From Shewanella baltica (GTDB lineage: Bacteria > Pseudomonadota > Gammaproteobacteria > Enterobacterales > Shewanellaceae): a DNA stretch of 64,000 nucleotides. The stretch lies in the NCBI RefSeq assembly GCF_900456975.1, contig NZ_UGYM01000002.1, positions 2,542,001-2,606,000 of the forward strand, in the 5' to 3' direction. The notes under the pieces are model-generated. The model saw only the letters and a program-made list of their open reading frames with translations, made no database searches and was not told the origin of the DNA. The position numbers and the translations under genes are program-made. Shown one piece after another: positions 53,146-62,011 of this stretch. Positions within the stretch are counted from its first letter, which is position 1. The number at the start of each line of letters is the position of its first letter.

Positions 53146-53430
53146 ATGATTAACCACTTTAGTGTGCTCGGTATAAAACCCAGTGCCAAAGAAGACGACA
53201 TTAAAAAAGCCTATCGACGGCTGTCAAACAAATATCATCCCGACAAGTTGTTAGGCGCCTCGGAAGAGGAAAAGCAGCAAGCCGCCGTACAACTTGAACG
53301 CGTTAAAAATGCTTATGATGTGTTGTCCGATCCTAAGCGACGAAATGCGTTTATCAAAGATTTCAATAACGTCATAGTGACCGATCCAGCTAGCGCCATG
53401 CGCGAGCTGTGGGATCAATTTTATCCTTGA
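53146..53430 (+). CDS. Small J-domain protein
   Basis: 94 residues, little more than a J domain (about 3-68) with HPD in YHPDKLLG (31-33), the motif that stimulates Hsp70 ATPase. There is no Gly/Phe region, zinc domain or substrate domain, so it should work through a partner, and the three genes downstream are candidates. It is the first of four closely spaced genes (gaps 23, overlap 1, 11 bp). Confidence 0.87.
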   Translation: MINHFSVLGIKPSAKEDDIKKAYRRLSNKYHPDKLLGASEEEKQQAAVQLERVKNAYDVLSDPKRRNAFIKDFNNVIVTDPASAMRELWDQFYP

Positions 53431-53453
53431 GCGTTTTCTAGAGTAAGTGCCAA

Positions 53454-53981
53454 ATGGTCAAAAAACTGAATATCTCACGCATTAATGAGCTAAAAAATAA
53501 TGCCTACGACAATATCGAGTCCTACGACGATCCCGATACACCTAAAGCGCTAGAGCAATTTACTAGCCAAATTAAAAAGGTGTTAGAAGCCGATCCTAAG
53601 ATGCTCGATACTGTGCCTGAGTACCTGCCTGTCGCGCTTTACGGTCGAATTAAGTTTCCCGCCGAAGCCAAACTCAAGTGGGCACATTGGATAAACACGG
53701 CAACTCAACCCGAGTGGGATGAGTTTAAAGTCACGATTGGCTTTAACAATGCTGATTTACCCTTAGTGTTAGCCGTGCGTGGTTACTCGGAAACCTTACT
53801 GATTGAAAGCTGCGCCGTGCTGTATTTACTTGAAACTCAAGGTAAAGCAACGCCAGCAGCGAAGCATCACGACGATGAAGATGATGACAACGATTATGTT
53901 GGTACCTCAGATAACGACGACGATGATGAAGGCGAAGAGGAAGATGGCTACTACGATCACTACGATGATGAGGACCGCTAA
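53454..53981 (+). CDS. Conserved-looking protein with acidic C-terminal tail (J-domain operon)
   Basis: 175 residues. A folded part (about 1-135) has LPVALYGRIKFPAEAKLKWAHW and FKVTIGFNNADLPLVLAVRGYSE. The last ~35 residues are almost all Asp, Glu, Tyr and Gly. Such tails often bind basic proteins or metal. No family recognised. Its stop overlaps the next start by one base. Confidence 0.65.
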   Translation: MVKKLNISRINELKNNAYDNIESYDDPDTPKALEQFTSQIKKVLEADPKMLDTVPEYLPVALYGRIKFPAEAKLKWAHWINTATQPEWDEFKVTIGFNNADLPLVLAVRGYSETLLIESCAVLYLLETQGKATPAAKHHDDEDDDNDYVGTSDNDDDDEGEEEDGYYDHYDDEDR

Positions 53982-54739
53982 TGAACACTAGTCTCATTGA
54001 GATTACCGTCGCCGAAATTAAAGAGTTGGCGGACGTAGAGCCAAAACAAGCGAGCAAACGCTTTGAAATCATTGCAAATACCATGAGCGACGAGCAATTA
54101 GTCGAAGTCATCGAACACATGGATATCGTCACGCTGACCCAAATCAACAGTCACCATGATATCTCTTGCCCTTCGATCATGTCTGAACTCATGACTCCAG
54201 AACAAATTCGCGACATCGTCTGTCAGCAACCTTTGTACTGGGAAGAAAAAATCAAAAACAATGCCGAAGAACTTATTCAGCATACCTTTGATTTTTTGAC
54301 CTATTTAATTCGCATCCAAGATAGCGAAGAAAAGCAAACTGCGATTCTAGAATGTATCGCCGAAGATCCAGCGGGCCTCTTCTATCTGTCGATCCCCTTC
54401 ATCGAAATGATGTTAGGCGAAAAACATGAAGATGAAGACGGCTACACAGATCTCTATGATGACGAAGAAGACACTGAAACCATCGGCTACGACAGCCGCG
54501 TCGCCAGTGAAGATGCACACAGCCTCAGCATAGACGACCCACGCAGCCTAATGGCCTTGATCCACGAGCTCGCGCCCGATGTGGAAAAAGCCATTAAGAG
54601 TTTGCTGCGTAACGAAAGCTCAGGTTGGGAAATGATCATCAGCAAGTTTGTCAACGAGCTGGTTATTCAAGCCAAAGAGAAAAACCAAGTGACGGATGAA
54701 TACGCTGAAGTCGATGATATGTTTAGCTTTTTGGATTAA
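53981..54739 (+). CDS. Acidic helical protein of unknown function (J-domain operon)
   Basis: 252 residues, strongly acidic and largely helical. An internal Asp/Glu-rich linker (about 148-166) separates an N-terminal helical part (with MSDEQLVEVIEHMDIVTLTQI, HEAT-like in spacing) from a C-terminal helical domain. Coupled to the gene before. Function unknown; I know no characterised homologue. Confidence 0.6.
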   Translation: MNTSLIEITVAEIKELADVEPKQASKRFEIIANTMSDEQLVEVIEHMDIVTLTQINSHHDISCPSIMSELMTPEQIRDIVCQQPLYWEEKIKNNAEELIQHTFDFLTYLIRIQDSEEKQTAILECIAEDPAGLFYLSIPFIEMMLGEKHEDEDGYTDLYDDEEDTETIGYDSRVASEDAHSLSIDDPRSLMALIHELAPDVEKAIKSLLRNESSGWEMIISKFVNELVIQAKEKNQVTDEYAEVDDMFSFLD

Positions 54740-54750
54740 GGAATTATTTG

Positions 54751-55647
54751 ATGCAACTGGTACTGCGTGATGTAGATCAAGGACCCTACCTGAGCAAGGT
54801 ATTGCTCCAAGGCCAAGCAGACGAAACGCTGAGCGGTGAACAGCTGTCACAAATCAAATCCAAAGCCATTTTGATGAGCCTCAAACTGGCCGATAAGTTT
54901 TACAACAAGTACAAAATGCACCTGCTCGAACAAGCGGCGCACGATGTCATTGGTGTGGTGAGCCTTGGTTTGATGGAATTGTCAAACCAAAACCCGCAGC
55001 AGGCGATACGCCTGTTGATCACCGCCGATGGCGTAGTCAAATGCTTTCAAAAAGGCTGGAGCATGCTCAGCACTGTCAGCAAGCATAAACTCGTCAACGG
55101 CAAGTCACTGTACGGCGATGTCGACAAGTTCTTGCTCGAACAAGTGTCCAGCCCACCCGATGCAGAAGAGTGGCTAGGTTATGAAGCCTATCAAGATGCC
55201 CTGCTTGAGCATCAGCGCCAACAGTCGATTGCGGCGCTATTGGCACAGTTTTATGCCCAATCGAGCTATGATCCGCTCGACTTTCTCAATCTAGAGAGTG
55301 TATTAGCCGAAGCGGTACTGTATCGATTGTTGTTTGATGGCGCCAAAGTCAGACAGGATTTGAAAAAGCGTATCGGCAAAATCACCTTAAAAGAGGAATG
55401 GTTTACCCGTGAGCATATTGAATTGGAAACTCAGAAAGCATTAGCAGAATTGCCCGCAGAACTCGCTGAGACCATCAGTAAAGATCTCGGCAAAAACTTT
55501 GCCCCCGCCCTACTGCGTACCCTGCACTTTGCGAAAAGCTACCGCGAACTATTACTCAGCGACGCTTCACCCGAACGCTTAGAAAGGTTCGAACACAAGG
55601 AAGGTCTCGTCGGCCTCCTTGGCTGGCCACTCTACATAGTACTTTGA
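54751..55647 (+). CDS. Helical protein of unknown function (J-domain operon)
   Basis: 298 residues from the ATG at 54751, with AAGGAA upstream. Mostly helical, with a Leu-rich body and no membrane segment. KSKAILMSLKLADKFYNKYKMHLLEQAAHDVIGVVSLG looks like a helical-repeat start. Last gene of the operon, followed by a good terminator. No recognisable family. Confidence 0.6.
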   Translation: MQLVLRDVDQGPYLSKVLLQGQADETLSGEQLSQIKSKAILMSLKLADKFYNKYKMHLLEQAAHDVIGVVSLGLMELSNQNPQQAIRLLITADGVVKCFQKGWSMLSTVSKHKLVNGKSLYGDVDKFLLEQVSSPPDAEEWLGYEAYQDALLEHQRQQSIAALLAQFYAQSSYDPLDFLNLESVLAEAVLYRLLFDGAKVRQDLKKRIGKITLKEEWFTREHIELETQKALAELPAELAETISKDLGKNFAPALLRTLHFAKSYRELLLSDASPERLERFEHKEGLVGLLGWPLYIVL

Positions 55648-55720
55648 TCGGTACTTTGAGCGCTACTTTAATCAGTGCTGTGATCAGTAGGTTAACGAGT
55701 GCTCAAGCCGCTTTAAAATG

Positions 55721-55750
55721 AGTGCTTTATTGAAAAATAAAGCACTTTTT
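55721..55750 (+). terminator. Intrinsic terminator of the J-domain operon
   Basis: GTGCTTTATT (55721-55730) pairs with AATAAAGCAC (55735-55744) around GAAA, followed by six T. Confidence 0.9.
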
Positions 55751-55822
55751 TATTGTCTGTTATCTCTTGCCCAATTCAACCTTCAGCATCTCATTCTCAG
55801 TTTTGAGTGGTTTTAGCGTAGA

Positions 55823-56372
55823 GCTTGATAACGCTTTGGGAACAGATACGTGTTGGAAAGTAGTGTTTGGGGAGCAGTAATTTCAGTTGTTAGCAGTTTA
55901 GCGTTTACGGATATCCACTCGCACAGGCTTGCCATGTCATTCACTCATCGACACTGTGAATAGAAACCTAGGGTTTCTGAGCTTATAAACGAGATCCATG
56001 GACGGCGAAGGATGTTGTTCAAGTCCTTCCTTTGGATGCTCCGACCGCCCCGTCCATGGGACGGTCGTCTCGACAATCATCATGGCTCACCTTTCGTGCA
56101 TTCGCGTAATCTGTAGATTTAAAAGACATACGCAACATACTTTGGGACAGAAATGTGTTGAAAAGTAGTGTTTTGGGATCAGTAATTTCAGTTGTTAGCA
56201 GTTTAGCGTTTACGGGTATCCACTCGCACAGGCTTGCCATGGCATTCGCTCGTCGACTCGCAGCCAGTCCATCCTTGGATGCTCGACCGCCCCGTCCATG
56301 GGGCGGACGGTCGTCTCGCTAATCACCATGGCTCACCTTTCTAGCATTGGCGTAATCTGTAGATTTAAAAGC
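55823..56372. repeat. Two tandem non-coding repeat units
   Basis: Blocks starting near 55823 and 56140 share AGTAATTTCAGTTGTTAGCA and CACTCGCACAGGCTTGCCAT. A second pair, near 56033 and 56277, shares CGCCCCGTCCATGG, GACGGTCGTCTCG, ATGGCTCACCTTTC and GTAATCTGTAGATTTAAAAG. The copy near 56284 is strongly palindromic (GACCGCCCC ... GGGGCGGACGGTC). No coding potential. These units lie directly downstream of the RelA/SpoT cassette. Confidence 0.7.
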
Positions 56373-56450
56373 GTTACGCAGCACGCTTTTGGACAAAAAT
56401 GAGTTAGGTTATTAACTCTAACTCGTCATTTTCGGATGAAAATTTCTATG

Positions 56451-56507
56451 GGCTAACGCCTCAAGAAGGGGCCGTTTACGGCGTCCCACTTGCTTGATTT
56501 GTTAGGC
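56451..56507 (-). other. Integron attC site (57 bp)
   Basis: On the minus strand it begins GCCTAAC and ends GCGTTAGCC. The arms pair as ATCAAG-AAG with CTT-CTTGA and GGG-GCCGT with ACGGC-CC around an AA centre, giving the long imperfect hairpin of an attC. The stop codon of the RelA/SpoT gene lies within the inverse core. Confidence 0.78.
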
Positions 56508-57569
56508 TTTTTCATTCTCAAACCTTGGATTAATTTTTCTTGCTGGCCTAGTAGCTCGTTCTGGCTTTCCAAATCCCCACCTGCCATTTAATTCGGTATC
56601 GGTAAATATATCTAAGTAGTTACCTATTAATAATAAAGTAACCACTCCGTTTAAGTCTGTACTTCCTTTCGTCGGCAAAGATCCATATGAATTTAGATAA
56701 AATTCTTTGAGATAATCTTCGCCCCAGCCCCGCGAACCTGAGAGCAATGAGTCTAGTGACTCAATATCAGTAATCCCAGCTTCGCGAGCCATTTCTAGGT
56801 CGCGGGATATTAAGCCTGGTGCCGATATGTCTTGACCAAATGATTTAATGACATCCGCCCAATAAGCAACCTCTTCCGATGAAGTTAGATAAGCCCGTAT
56901 TGATTCAGAGTTTAATTCAATAGGTGCAGATCTGTTTTGCGAAATCTGCTCTTGATAGCTTTCAAACAAGGAATTTGCATCCCTCGATACAGAGTTAAGT
57001 TCTTGGTCTGCAAGCTCAAATAAAGCGCTTATCCTAAAGAGCCTTCGACGCAGATCATGAGGTATATCGCAGGCAGTTTTGTAATCAAGTGAATGCTGGA
57101 CAGCCGCCCAAGCATGTTGAACAATCGTCCTGACCTGAATCTCTGATGGCAGTTCCGAAACTGAACGCCATTCCAATAGTTCAGCTCTTGGAGAAGATAC
57201 TTTTACAACGTAATGTTCCGATAAATATCCAAACCTATCTGGATCTAACTGGCTCAGTTTACTAACTGAATTTGCGTCATCTATAGATAATTCGCTTTTA
57301 ATTATACTTTCAACCCTAGAAACTTCGTCCAATGTTCGAACTATAATTCTAATCCCAACAATATCTGTCATTTGGGAAAGCGGGTCTTCATAGCCTTTTC
57401 GTCCAATTTTCCCCTCGAAGCTCGACAACTCTTTAACTCTACTTTCCAACGTTGCCTGAATTCCATTTACATACAAAAGCTCTTTCAATAAGTTGACAAG
57501 CTTCTCACATAATTGGATATATCGTGGACGAGTCTCTTCGTATTTCTTTTTCCAGTCATCTACAGTCAA
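56502..57569 (-). CDS. RelA/SpoT synthetase-domain protein in an integron cassette
   Basis: 355 residues. The N-terminal ~200 residues form a nucleotidyl pyrophosphate synthetase domain: DIVGIR (69-74), GYLSEHY (114-120), EIQVRT (143-148) and HAWA (152-155), with catalytic residues conserved. No hydrolase domain. A C-terminal extension of ~150 residues is unlike housekeeping RelA or SpoT. The family includes alarmone synthetases and toxic synthetases (toxSAS, CapRel) that act on nucleotides or tRNA in phage defence. Start is a TTG with AGGAG upstream. Flanked by attC and a core site GTTAGGC, it is a complete gene cassette. Confidence 0.8.
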   Translation of the reverse strand: MTVDDWKKKYEETRPRYIQLCEKLVNLLKELLYVNGIQATLESRVKELSSFEGKIGRKGYEDPLSQMTDIVGIRIIVRTLDEVSRVESIIKSELSIDDANSVSKLSQLDPDRFGYLSEHYVVKVSSPRAELLEWRSVSELPSEIQVRTIVQHAWAAVQHSLDYKTACDIPHDLRRRLFRISALFELADQELNSVSRDANSLFESYQEQISQNRSAPIELNSESIRAYLTSSEEVAYWADVIKSFGQDISAPGLISRDLEMAREAGITDIESLDSLLSGSRGWGEDYLKEFYLNSYGSLPTKGSTDLNGVVTLLLIGNYLDIFTDTELNGRWGFGKPERATRPARKINPRFENEKA

Positions 57570-57598
57570 TCGTCTCTCCTTAAATCTTCGCGTGTGTA

Positions 57599-57855
57599 GC
57601 CTAACGTTTTATTCGTGCGCATGCGCGTTTATCAAGTTAGACCAGTAAAAACGCGCACAGTTGACTATCTGTATGTAAAGAAGTTATCAGCTTTTTTACA
57701 AATACACCATCCGGAAAAACGCGCACGGATGTTGCTCTCAAAACCCTCAAAAACTAGCGTAATACGATATAACTGTATATCTAACCAGGATTGAGCTGTT
57801 CATAGAGAAGGACTAAAGTGGAGGGCTAATAGATGAGATTTTGTAGGGTAACTCT
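57599..57855 (-). repeat. Cassette-upstream element shared with the prophage locus (attI-like?)
   Basis: A perfect core GTTAGGC (minus strand, 57605-57599) begins the cassette. To its right lies the sequence shared with 21893-22212, including TTATCAGCTTTT, ATACACCATCCGGAAAAACG and a LexA-like box CTGTATATCTAACCAG at 57773-57788 (13 of 16 by hand count). An integron integrase gene would be expected to the right, but none is there. Confidence 0.6.
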
Positions 57856-57879
57856 TTCGTAAAGTCCAGAACGAACAAA

Positions 57880-58275
57880 CGTGTGCTAACAAGCTTTGGG
57901 GCAATATCTTTTTAGCTAAACGAACAGCAGAAGTGTTAGTTAAGATTGGCATTGTTGCAACTGTGACCGTTGGCGGCATGGATGCCGTCGTCGAGCCCTC
58001 AGGGACGAGTTTATGGCGAGTCACAGGGGAAACAATGACAATGAATACAGCACAGCTGACGACAAAATTATCTTGCTTTGGGCATTAGCTTTTTAGCTAA
58101 ACAAACAGCAAAAGGGTTAGTTAAAATTGGCATTGTTCCACCAGTGATCTTCTAAAACATGGATATTTTATTAGAGCCCTCAGTGATACTTCTTGTTAAA
58201 TAAAGAGGTGGTGAGTCACTGGGGAAACAATGAAAATTGATGCGTCACAACAACTGACGACAACTTTATCTTGCT
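57880..58275. repeat. Tandem pair of ~190-bp non-coding repeats
   Basis: Units near 57895-58080 and 58085-58275 share CTTTTTAGCTAAAC, GTTAGTTAA, ATTGGCATTGTT, GAGCCCTCAG, GGGGAAACAATGA and ACTGACGACAA-like sequence. One frame is open in unit 1 but broken in unit 2. They lie next to the RelA/SpoT cassette's upstream element. Confidence 0.65.
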
Positions 58276-58282
58276 TTTGGGT

Positions 58283-58310
58283 AAAAAGAAAAGCCCGCGG
58301 CTGCGGGCTT
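58283..58310 (-). terminator. Intrinsic terminator of the nuclease gene
   Basis: On the minus strand AAGCCCGC pairs with GCGGGCTT around a 4-base loop, followed by TTCTTTTT. It lies 37 bases past the nuclease stop. Confidence 0.9.
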
Positions 58311-58346
58311 GGCGTCACTTAAAATCAACGGAATATAAAGACTGAC

Positions 58347-61181
58347 TTAACGATACGTCAGCGTCGTAGTATCCGTTAGCTTATCGTTATCTTTAACGGT
58401 CAGTTCAACAGTGTGTTGTCCACGGCGGGCAAGGCGTAATACCACTTGACCGTTAGCGCGGGTGCCATTGTCGAACGTCCACTTATGTTGCTTGATCACG
58501 CCATCGGTATCAAAGCTAGTCGAGATAAACATATCGACGAACAATAGATTGATACGCTGAATTTGCGCAACAGGCGGTTGTTTAACCTCTCCAACAACCA
58601 CAGACACAGTTTGCGACGTGCTATGGGTTAGGCCGTCGTTATCAGTCACAGTTAGCGTGACCAGATACTCGCCGCTTTGGCTGTAACTGTGAGTCACTAC
58701 CTCACCCACTGCCACTGTGTTATCACCAAAGCTCCACTCGGCAGACACGATTTGTCCATCGCTGTCGGTTGAAGTGGATGTCAGTTGCACCGCAGCACCA
58801 TTCACCACTTGAGTGAAACTGGCCACTGGCGCGACTTTTTCCGCTTCGAGCAAGAGTGAAATCACCACAGGATCGTGATCCGATGAGCGATACGCATCAG
58901 TAGCGAATAAGTCTTGGATTTGAGCAGGCGTCTTAAACTCTTCGTTGTAATCCAATACACGTGGTTCGTCGGTATTGATATGCCACTCAGTCACATCCAC
59001 CACTTTATCTAACAAGGCAGCGTTTGCTAAAGCATGATCCAACTGACCCGATTCAGCCGAGAATACATAGGAATAAGGGTTCGGTTTTTCAAGTTTGGCA
59101 AACAGCTCACTAAAGCCTGCATTACCTAAGGCCGTTAATGGATCTTCCTTCGCATAGGCGTTCAAATCACCAATCAACAATACACCTTGATCTGGATATT
59201 GCTCGCTAATCCATTGACCTGCAGCAGTCGCCGCACGGGTACGAGTGATATTACAGTTGCCTTGACCATCATTGAGATCAGGATCGCCCGCACATTCACT
59301 GCCCTTAGATTTAAGGTGATTAACCGCAACAACCACGCCCTCTTCACTGCCGTTCACGCTAAAGGCTTGCGTTAGCATTGGACGGTTTTTGCTATCGTCA
59401 AACAAAGGCTTTTGGTCATCATCCAATGGCGAATTGGCACTGGATAGAATACGTGCAGCACCCTGCGGCGTGACTTTATCGCTACGATAAATCAAGCCAA
59501 CTGTGATGGCATCGGAGCCAATTGCACTCATGCCTGTTGGCGCGATATAAGCGTAACGCGCTTCACCCACAGCGGCATTCAAACCTGCGACTAAATCAGC
59601 AATGGCCGAATTTGCACCAAAGCCATCGTTCTCGATTTCCATCAAACCAAATACGTCGGCACTAATGCCCATCATGGCGCTGATAATCTTCGCCTTTTGA
59701 CGCTCAAATTCGCTCAACGTATTGGCACCACGCGCAGTTGGGAAACCGGCACCTTGACCATCACCGTTGAAGTAGTTGAGTACGTTAAAGCTAGCGACTT
59801 TTAGATTACCGCCATCATTCAATGTGGGGGCGACAGGACGTGGGTTTTCCGCTACAAAGTTCACCGTCTCGATTGGCATAATGCGATACAAATTAAAGCC
59901 ATAGTGCATCACACCCGTAAGCGATGTGGCTTTATCGCCTACACGCACAGTGTTTGATGCGCTCAAACCAGGAGCGGGGAATTGCACAGGATCAGGATTC
60001 TGCGCCGTTAAACCATCATCCAATAAAATACTGTCACGTTGGTTAGCAGTGCTAACTGCCAGCGCATCCGCGCCCGGTGCCGCGACTTGCGTACCGATAA
60101 AGTGGCGCTGACTGCCTAATGAAATCTCGCCATAACGGCCGAGGTTGTAGACTTCGTTCACCACTAAATCTTGGCTGAAACGAACACGCATGCCCTCAAA
60201 TGGCTCAAAATCATCACTGCTGTTAACCGGTAAGGTCACCACAGCCGCTGTTGGTAATGCTTGTGCAGTGGCACACAACTTATGATCTGATACAGTCGTT
60301 AGTTCAGTTAAGCCTTGATATTCAGTGACTTTGGCTTTTAAACGGATACGATCGCCCGCCACATACGCAGTAGGCGCAGTGCCAGTATACACAAACACCC
60401 CTTCAGAGGTTTGTGGATCGCTATCGGCTTCGTTATCAGCCATTTGTACAAAAATGCCCTTAAGACCGGCTTCTTGATTACTGACGACAACCGCTTCAAC
60501 CACTAAGGTTTGACCATTAAGAGGACTGGCAGCGCCCGCGCCTTGAAGCGCATGAATTGCTGTGGCTTCTTCGCCGCACACTAAAGAACTCGGTGGAGGG
60601 TCGACGGGATCGGTTGGCGTGCCCGCGCTGAATTTACCGAGATCAGAAATATCATCCTTCGCAAAACCTAACCAAGTGCTAAAGCTGACAGCATCGTCAC
60701 TGATGGGATCGGCAATCAGCTGATCAGGATTACGACGCAGGGTATTATCTTGAGTGGATAAATCACCACTGCCCCACTCGGCACCGGGATCGACACCAAC
60801 TTGACCTAAACTATCAATCACTTGATTTTGATAAGTCAGTTCAATCGCATCGTCGCCGTTAAAGAAGCTGGCGCTACTCTGTTGATTGGTCACCGCAAGA
60901 ATATCGGCAGACGCGTCGTTATCGGCAACCACATAAGTCGCACCCGCGGCTAATGAGCCAGTGAGCGCAATGGTCGTACCGACGTTGGTGCTGCCATTGA
61001 AATAGAAACGCAATTGGTATTGGCTTAAATCAATAACGCCCGCAGTTGGGTTATACAGTTCGATAGCTTTATTGTTGCTGCTGCCTTCGACGTATTCTGA
61101 AATGATCAAATTATCCGCGCCATGGGCAAGCCCACAAACGCTGCTGATGGCTAACGCCAGCACAGTTTTAGTGTTAAACAT
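58347..61181 (-). CDS. exeM: Extracellular nuclease ExeM-like
   Basis: 944 residues. Signal peptide (1-21, ending AHGA); lamin-tail domain (about 23-150, LIISEYVEGSSNNKAIELYNP); an OB-fold segment (about 200-400); an endonuclease/exonuclease/phosphatase domain (about 455-780) with FNVLNYF, LMEIENDG, LIGDLNAY, GQLDHAL and SSDHDPVV; and two PKD domains (about 785-944). ExeM of S. oneidensis is a secreted or surface nuclease that degrades extracellular DNA and affects biofilms. This copy ends after the second PKD domain and lacks the GlyGly-CTERM tail seen in many homologues. Confidence 0.88.
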   Translation of the reverse strand: MFNTKTVLALAISSVCGLAHGADNLIISEYVEGSSNNKAIELYNPTAGVIDLSQYQLRFYFNGSTNVGTTIALTGSLAAGATYVVADNDASADILAVTNQQSSASFFNGDDAIELTYQNQVIDSLGQVGVDPGAEWGSGDLSTQDNTLRRNPDQLIADPISDDAVSFSTWLGFAKDDISDLGKFSAGTPTDPVDPPPSSLVCGEEATAIHALQGAGAASPLNGQTLVVEAVVVSNQEAGLKGIFVQMADNEADSDPQTSEGVFVYTGTAPTAYVAGDRIRLKAKVTEYQGLTELTTVSDHKLCATAQALPTAAVVTLPVNSSDDFEPFEGMRVRFSQDLVVNEVYNLGRYGEISLGSQRHFIGTQVAAPGADALAVSTANQRDSILLDDGLTAQNPDPVQFPAPGLSASNTVRVGDKATSLTGVMHYGFNLYRIMPIETVNFVAENPRPVAPTLNDGGNLKVASFNVLNYFNGDGQGAGFPTARGANTLSEFERQKAKIISAMMGISADVFGLMEIENDGFGANSAIADLVAGLNAAVGEARYAYIAPTGMSAIGSDAITVGLIYRSDKVTPQGAARILSSANSPLDDDQKPLFDDSKNRPMLTQAFSVNGSEEGVVVAVNHLKSKGSECAGDPDLNDGQGNCNITRTRAATAAGQWISEQYPDQGVLLIGDLNAYAKEDPLTALGNAGFSELFAKLEKPNPYSYVFSAESGQLDHALANAALLDKVVDVTEWHINTDEPRVLDYNEEFKTPAQIQDLFATDAYRSSDHDPVVISLLLEAEKVAPVASFTQVVNGAAVQLTSTSTDSDGQIVSAEWSFGDNTVAVGEVVTHSYSQSGEYLVTLTVTDNDGLTHSTSQTVSVVVGEVKQPPVAQIQRINLLFVDMFISTSFDTDGVIKQHKWTFDNGTRANGQVVLRLARRGQHTVELTVKDNDKLTDTTTLTYR

Positions 61182-61475
61182 TGAGACCCCTAAATGTATT
61201 GTTTTAATATTTTGTATTGAATTGCGATTTAATTGATGTGCTTAGATGCTTCAAGATGATGTCACCTCGAACACTGACGATACTATAGGCGACCAAGGTT
61301 ACAAATTAGTTGCGTCCAAGTTGCAACTTAAGGTTGATATTATTGGTGCGATTTAGCGATCAGAGCTAGGAAGAAAGCAGTACGGGGAATGCTGGCCGCC
61401 CATTAACAATGCGGCCAGAAATAATCAATGTGATGGGGATAAATCGCTCTTAACAGATATAAGCAGAGCCAATGG
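61182..61475. other. Intergenic region upstream of the nuclease gene
   Basis: AT-rich near 61190-61260 (probable promoter of the nuclease gene). TGGCCGC (61393-61399) pairs with GCGGCCA (61411-61417) as a hairpin without a T-run. Nothing else seen. Confidence 0.4.
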
Positions 61476-61497
61476 ATAAAAGCCCTGACGCAGGGCT
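61476..61497 (-). terminator. Intrinsic terminator overlapping the GDYXXLXY stop codon
   Basis: On the minus strand AGCCCT pairs with AGGGCT around GCGTC, followed by TTTTATCC. It ends the three-gene membrane operon. Confidence 0.75.
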
Positions 61498-62011
61498 ATA
61501 AGGGCTCAAGTTTTTCATCGAGTAAACTGACCAGCAGTAACTCACCTTGGGCGTTCACCCTAAACTCGCCGTATTTAGCCGCACTGAAATGATCGGCTTG
61601 CCCTTCTTCAAAGAAAAAGCTGTTCGATGCGAGCTTGATTTGATTACCACGAACACGAAATTGCACCCGCAGCTGATCTTTACCGAGAGCTTGGTCGGTA
61701 TAAAAATCCATAAAACGCGCCACTTTTTGCTCATCTAGTGCCAGTAACAACTGACCCTGCATTTGTTGCGGCGCTAAGGCGCTACGCACATCGCGGGCAA
61801 TGGCATATTCCAGCGCCATGTAATCCCCCTGCATTAACGAGCGCGGATCGACTGGCGCTAATGCAAAGCGCACGACTTGGCCGTGATTAAGCAATTGTTC
61901 GAATTTGAAAATGCGCCAATTCACGCCAGCGAGAATCGCAACAGTCGTAAAAAGTACTATGCCCAGCGCCCATTTATGTGAAGCCGCCAATTTTCCCATC
62001 ACATTGCCCAT
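61496..62011 (-). CDS. GDYXXLXY domain-containing protein
   Basis: 171 residues from the ATG at 62011, which overlaps the preceding stop as TGATG and has AAGGAG eight bases upstream. A single N-terminal helix (about 13-32) and then a periplasmic domain with QGDYMALEYAI, the family's namesake motif. Members are always encoded after DUF2157/DUF4401 membrane proteins; function unknown. Confidence 0.9.
   Translation of the reverse strand: MGNVMGKLAASHKWALGIVLFTTVAILAGVNWRIFKFEQLLNHGQVVRFALAPVDPRSLMQGDYMALEYAIARDVRSALAPQQMQGQLLLALDEQKVARFMDFYTDQALGKDQLRVQFRVRGNQIKLASNSFFFEEGQADHFSAAKYGEFRVNAQGELLLVSLLDEKLEPL

Noticed and set aside
57800..58024. 74-codon minus-strand ORF next to the RelA/SpoT cassette
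   Set aside because: It lies across the shared element and a non-coding repeat and is not kept in the second repeat unit.
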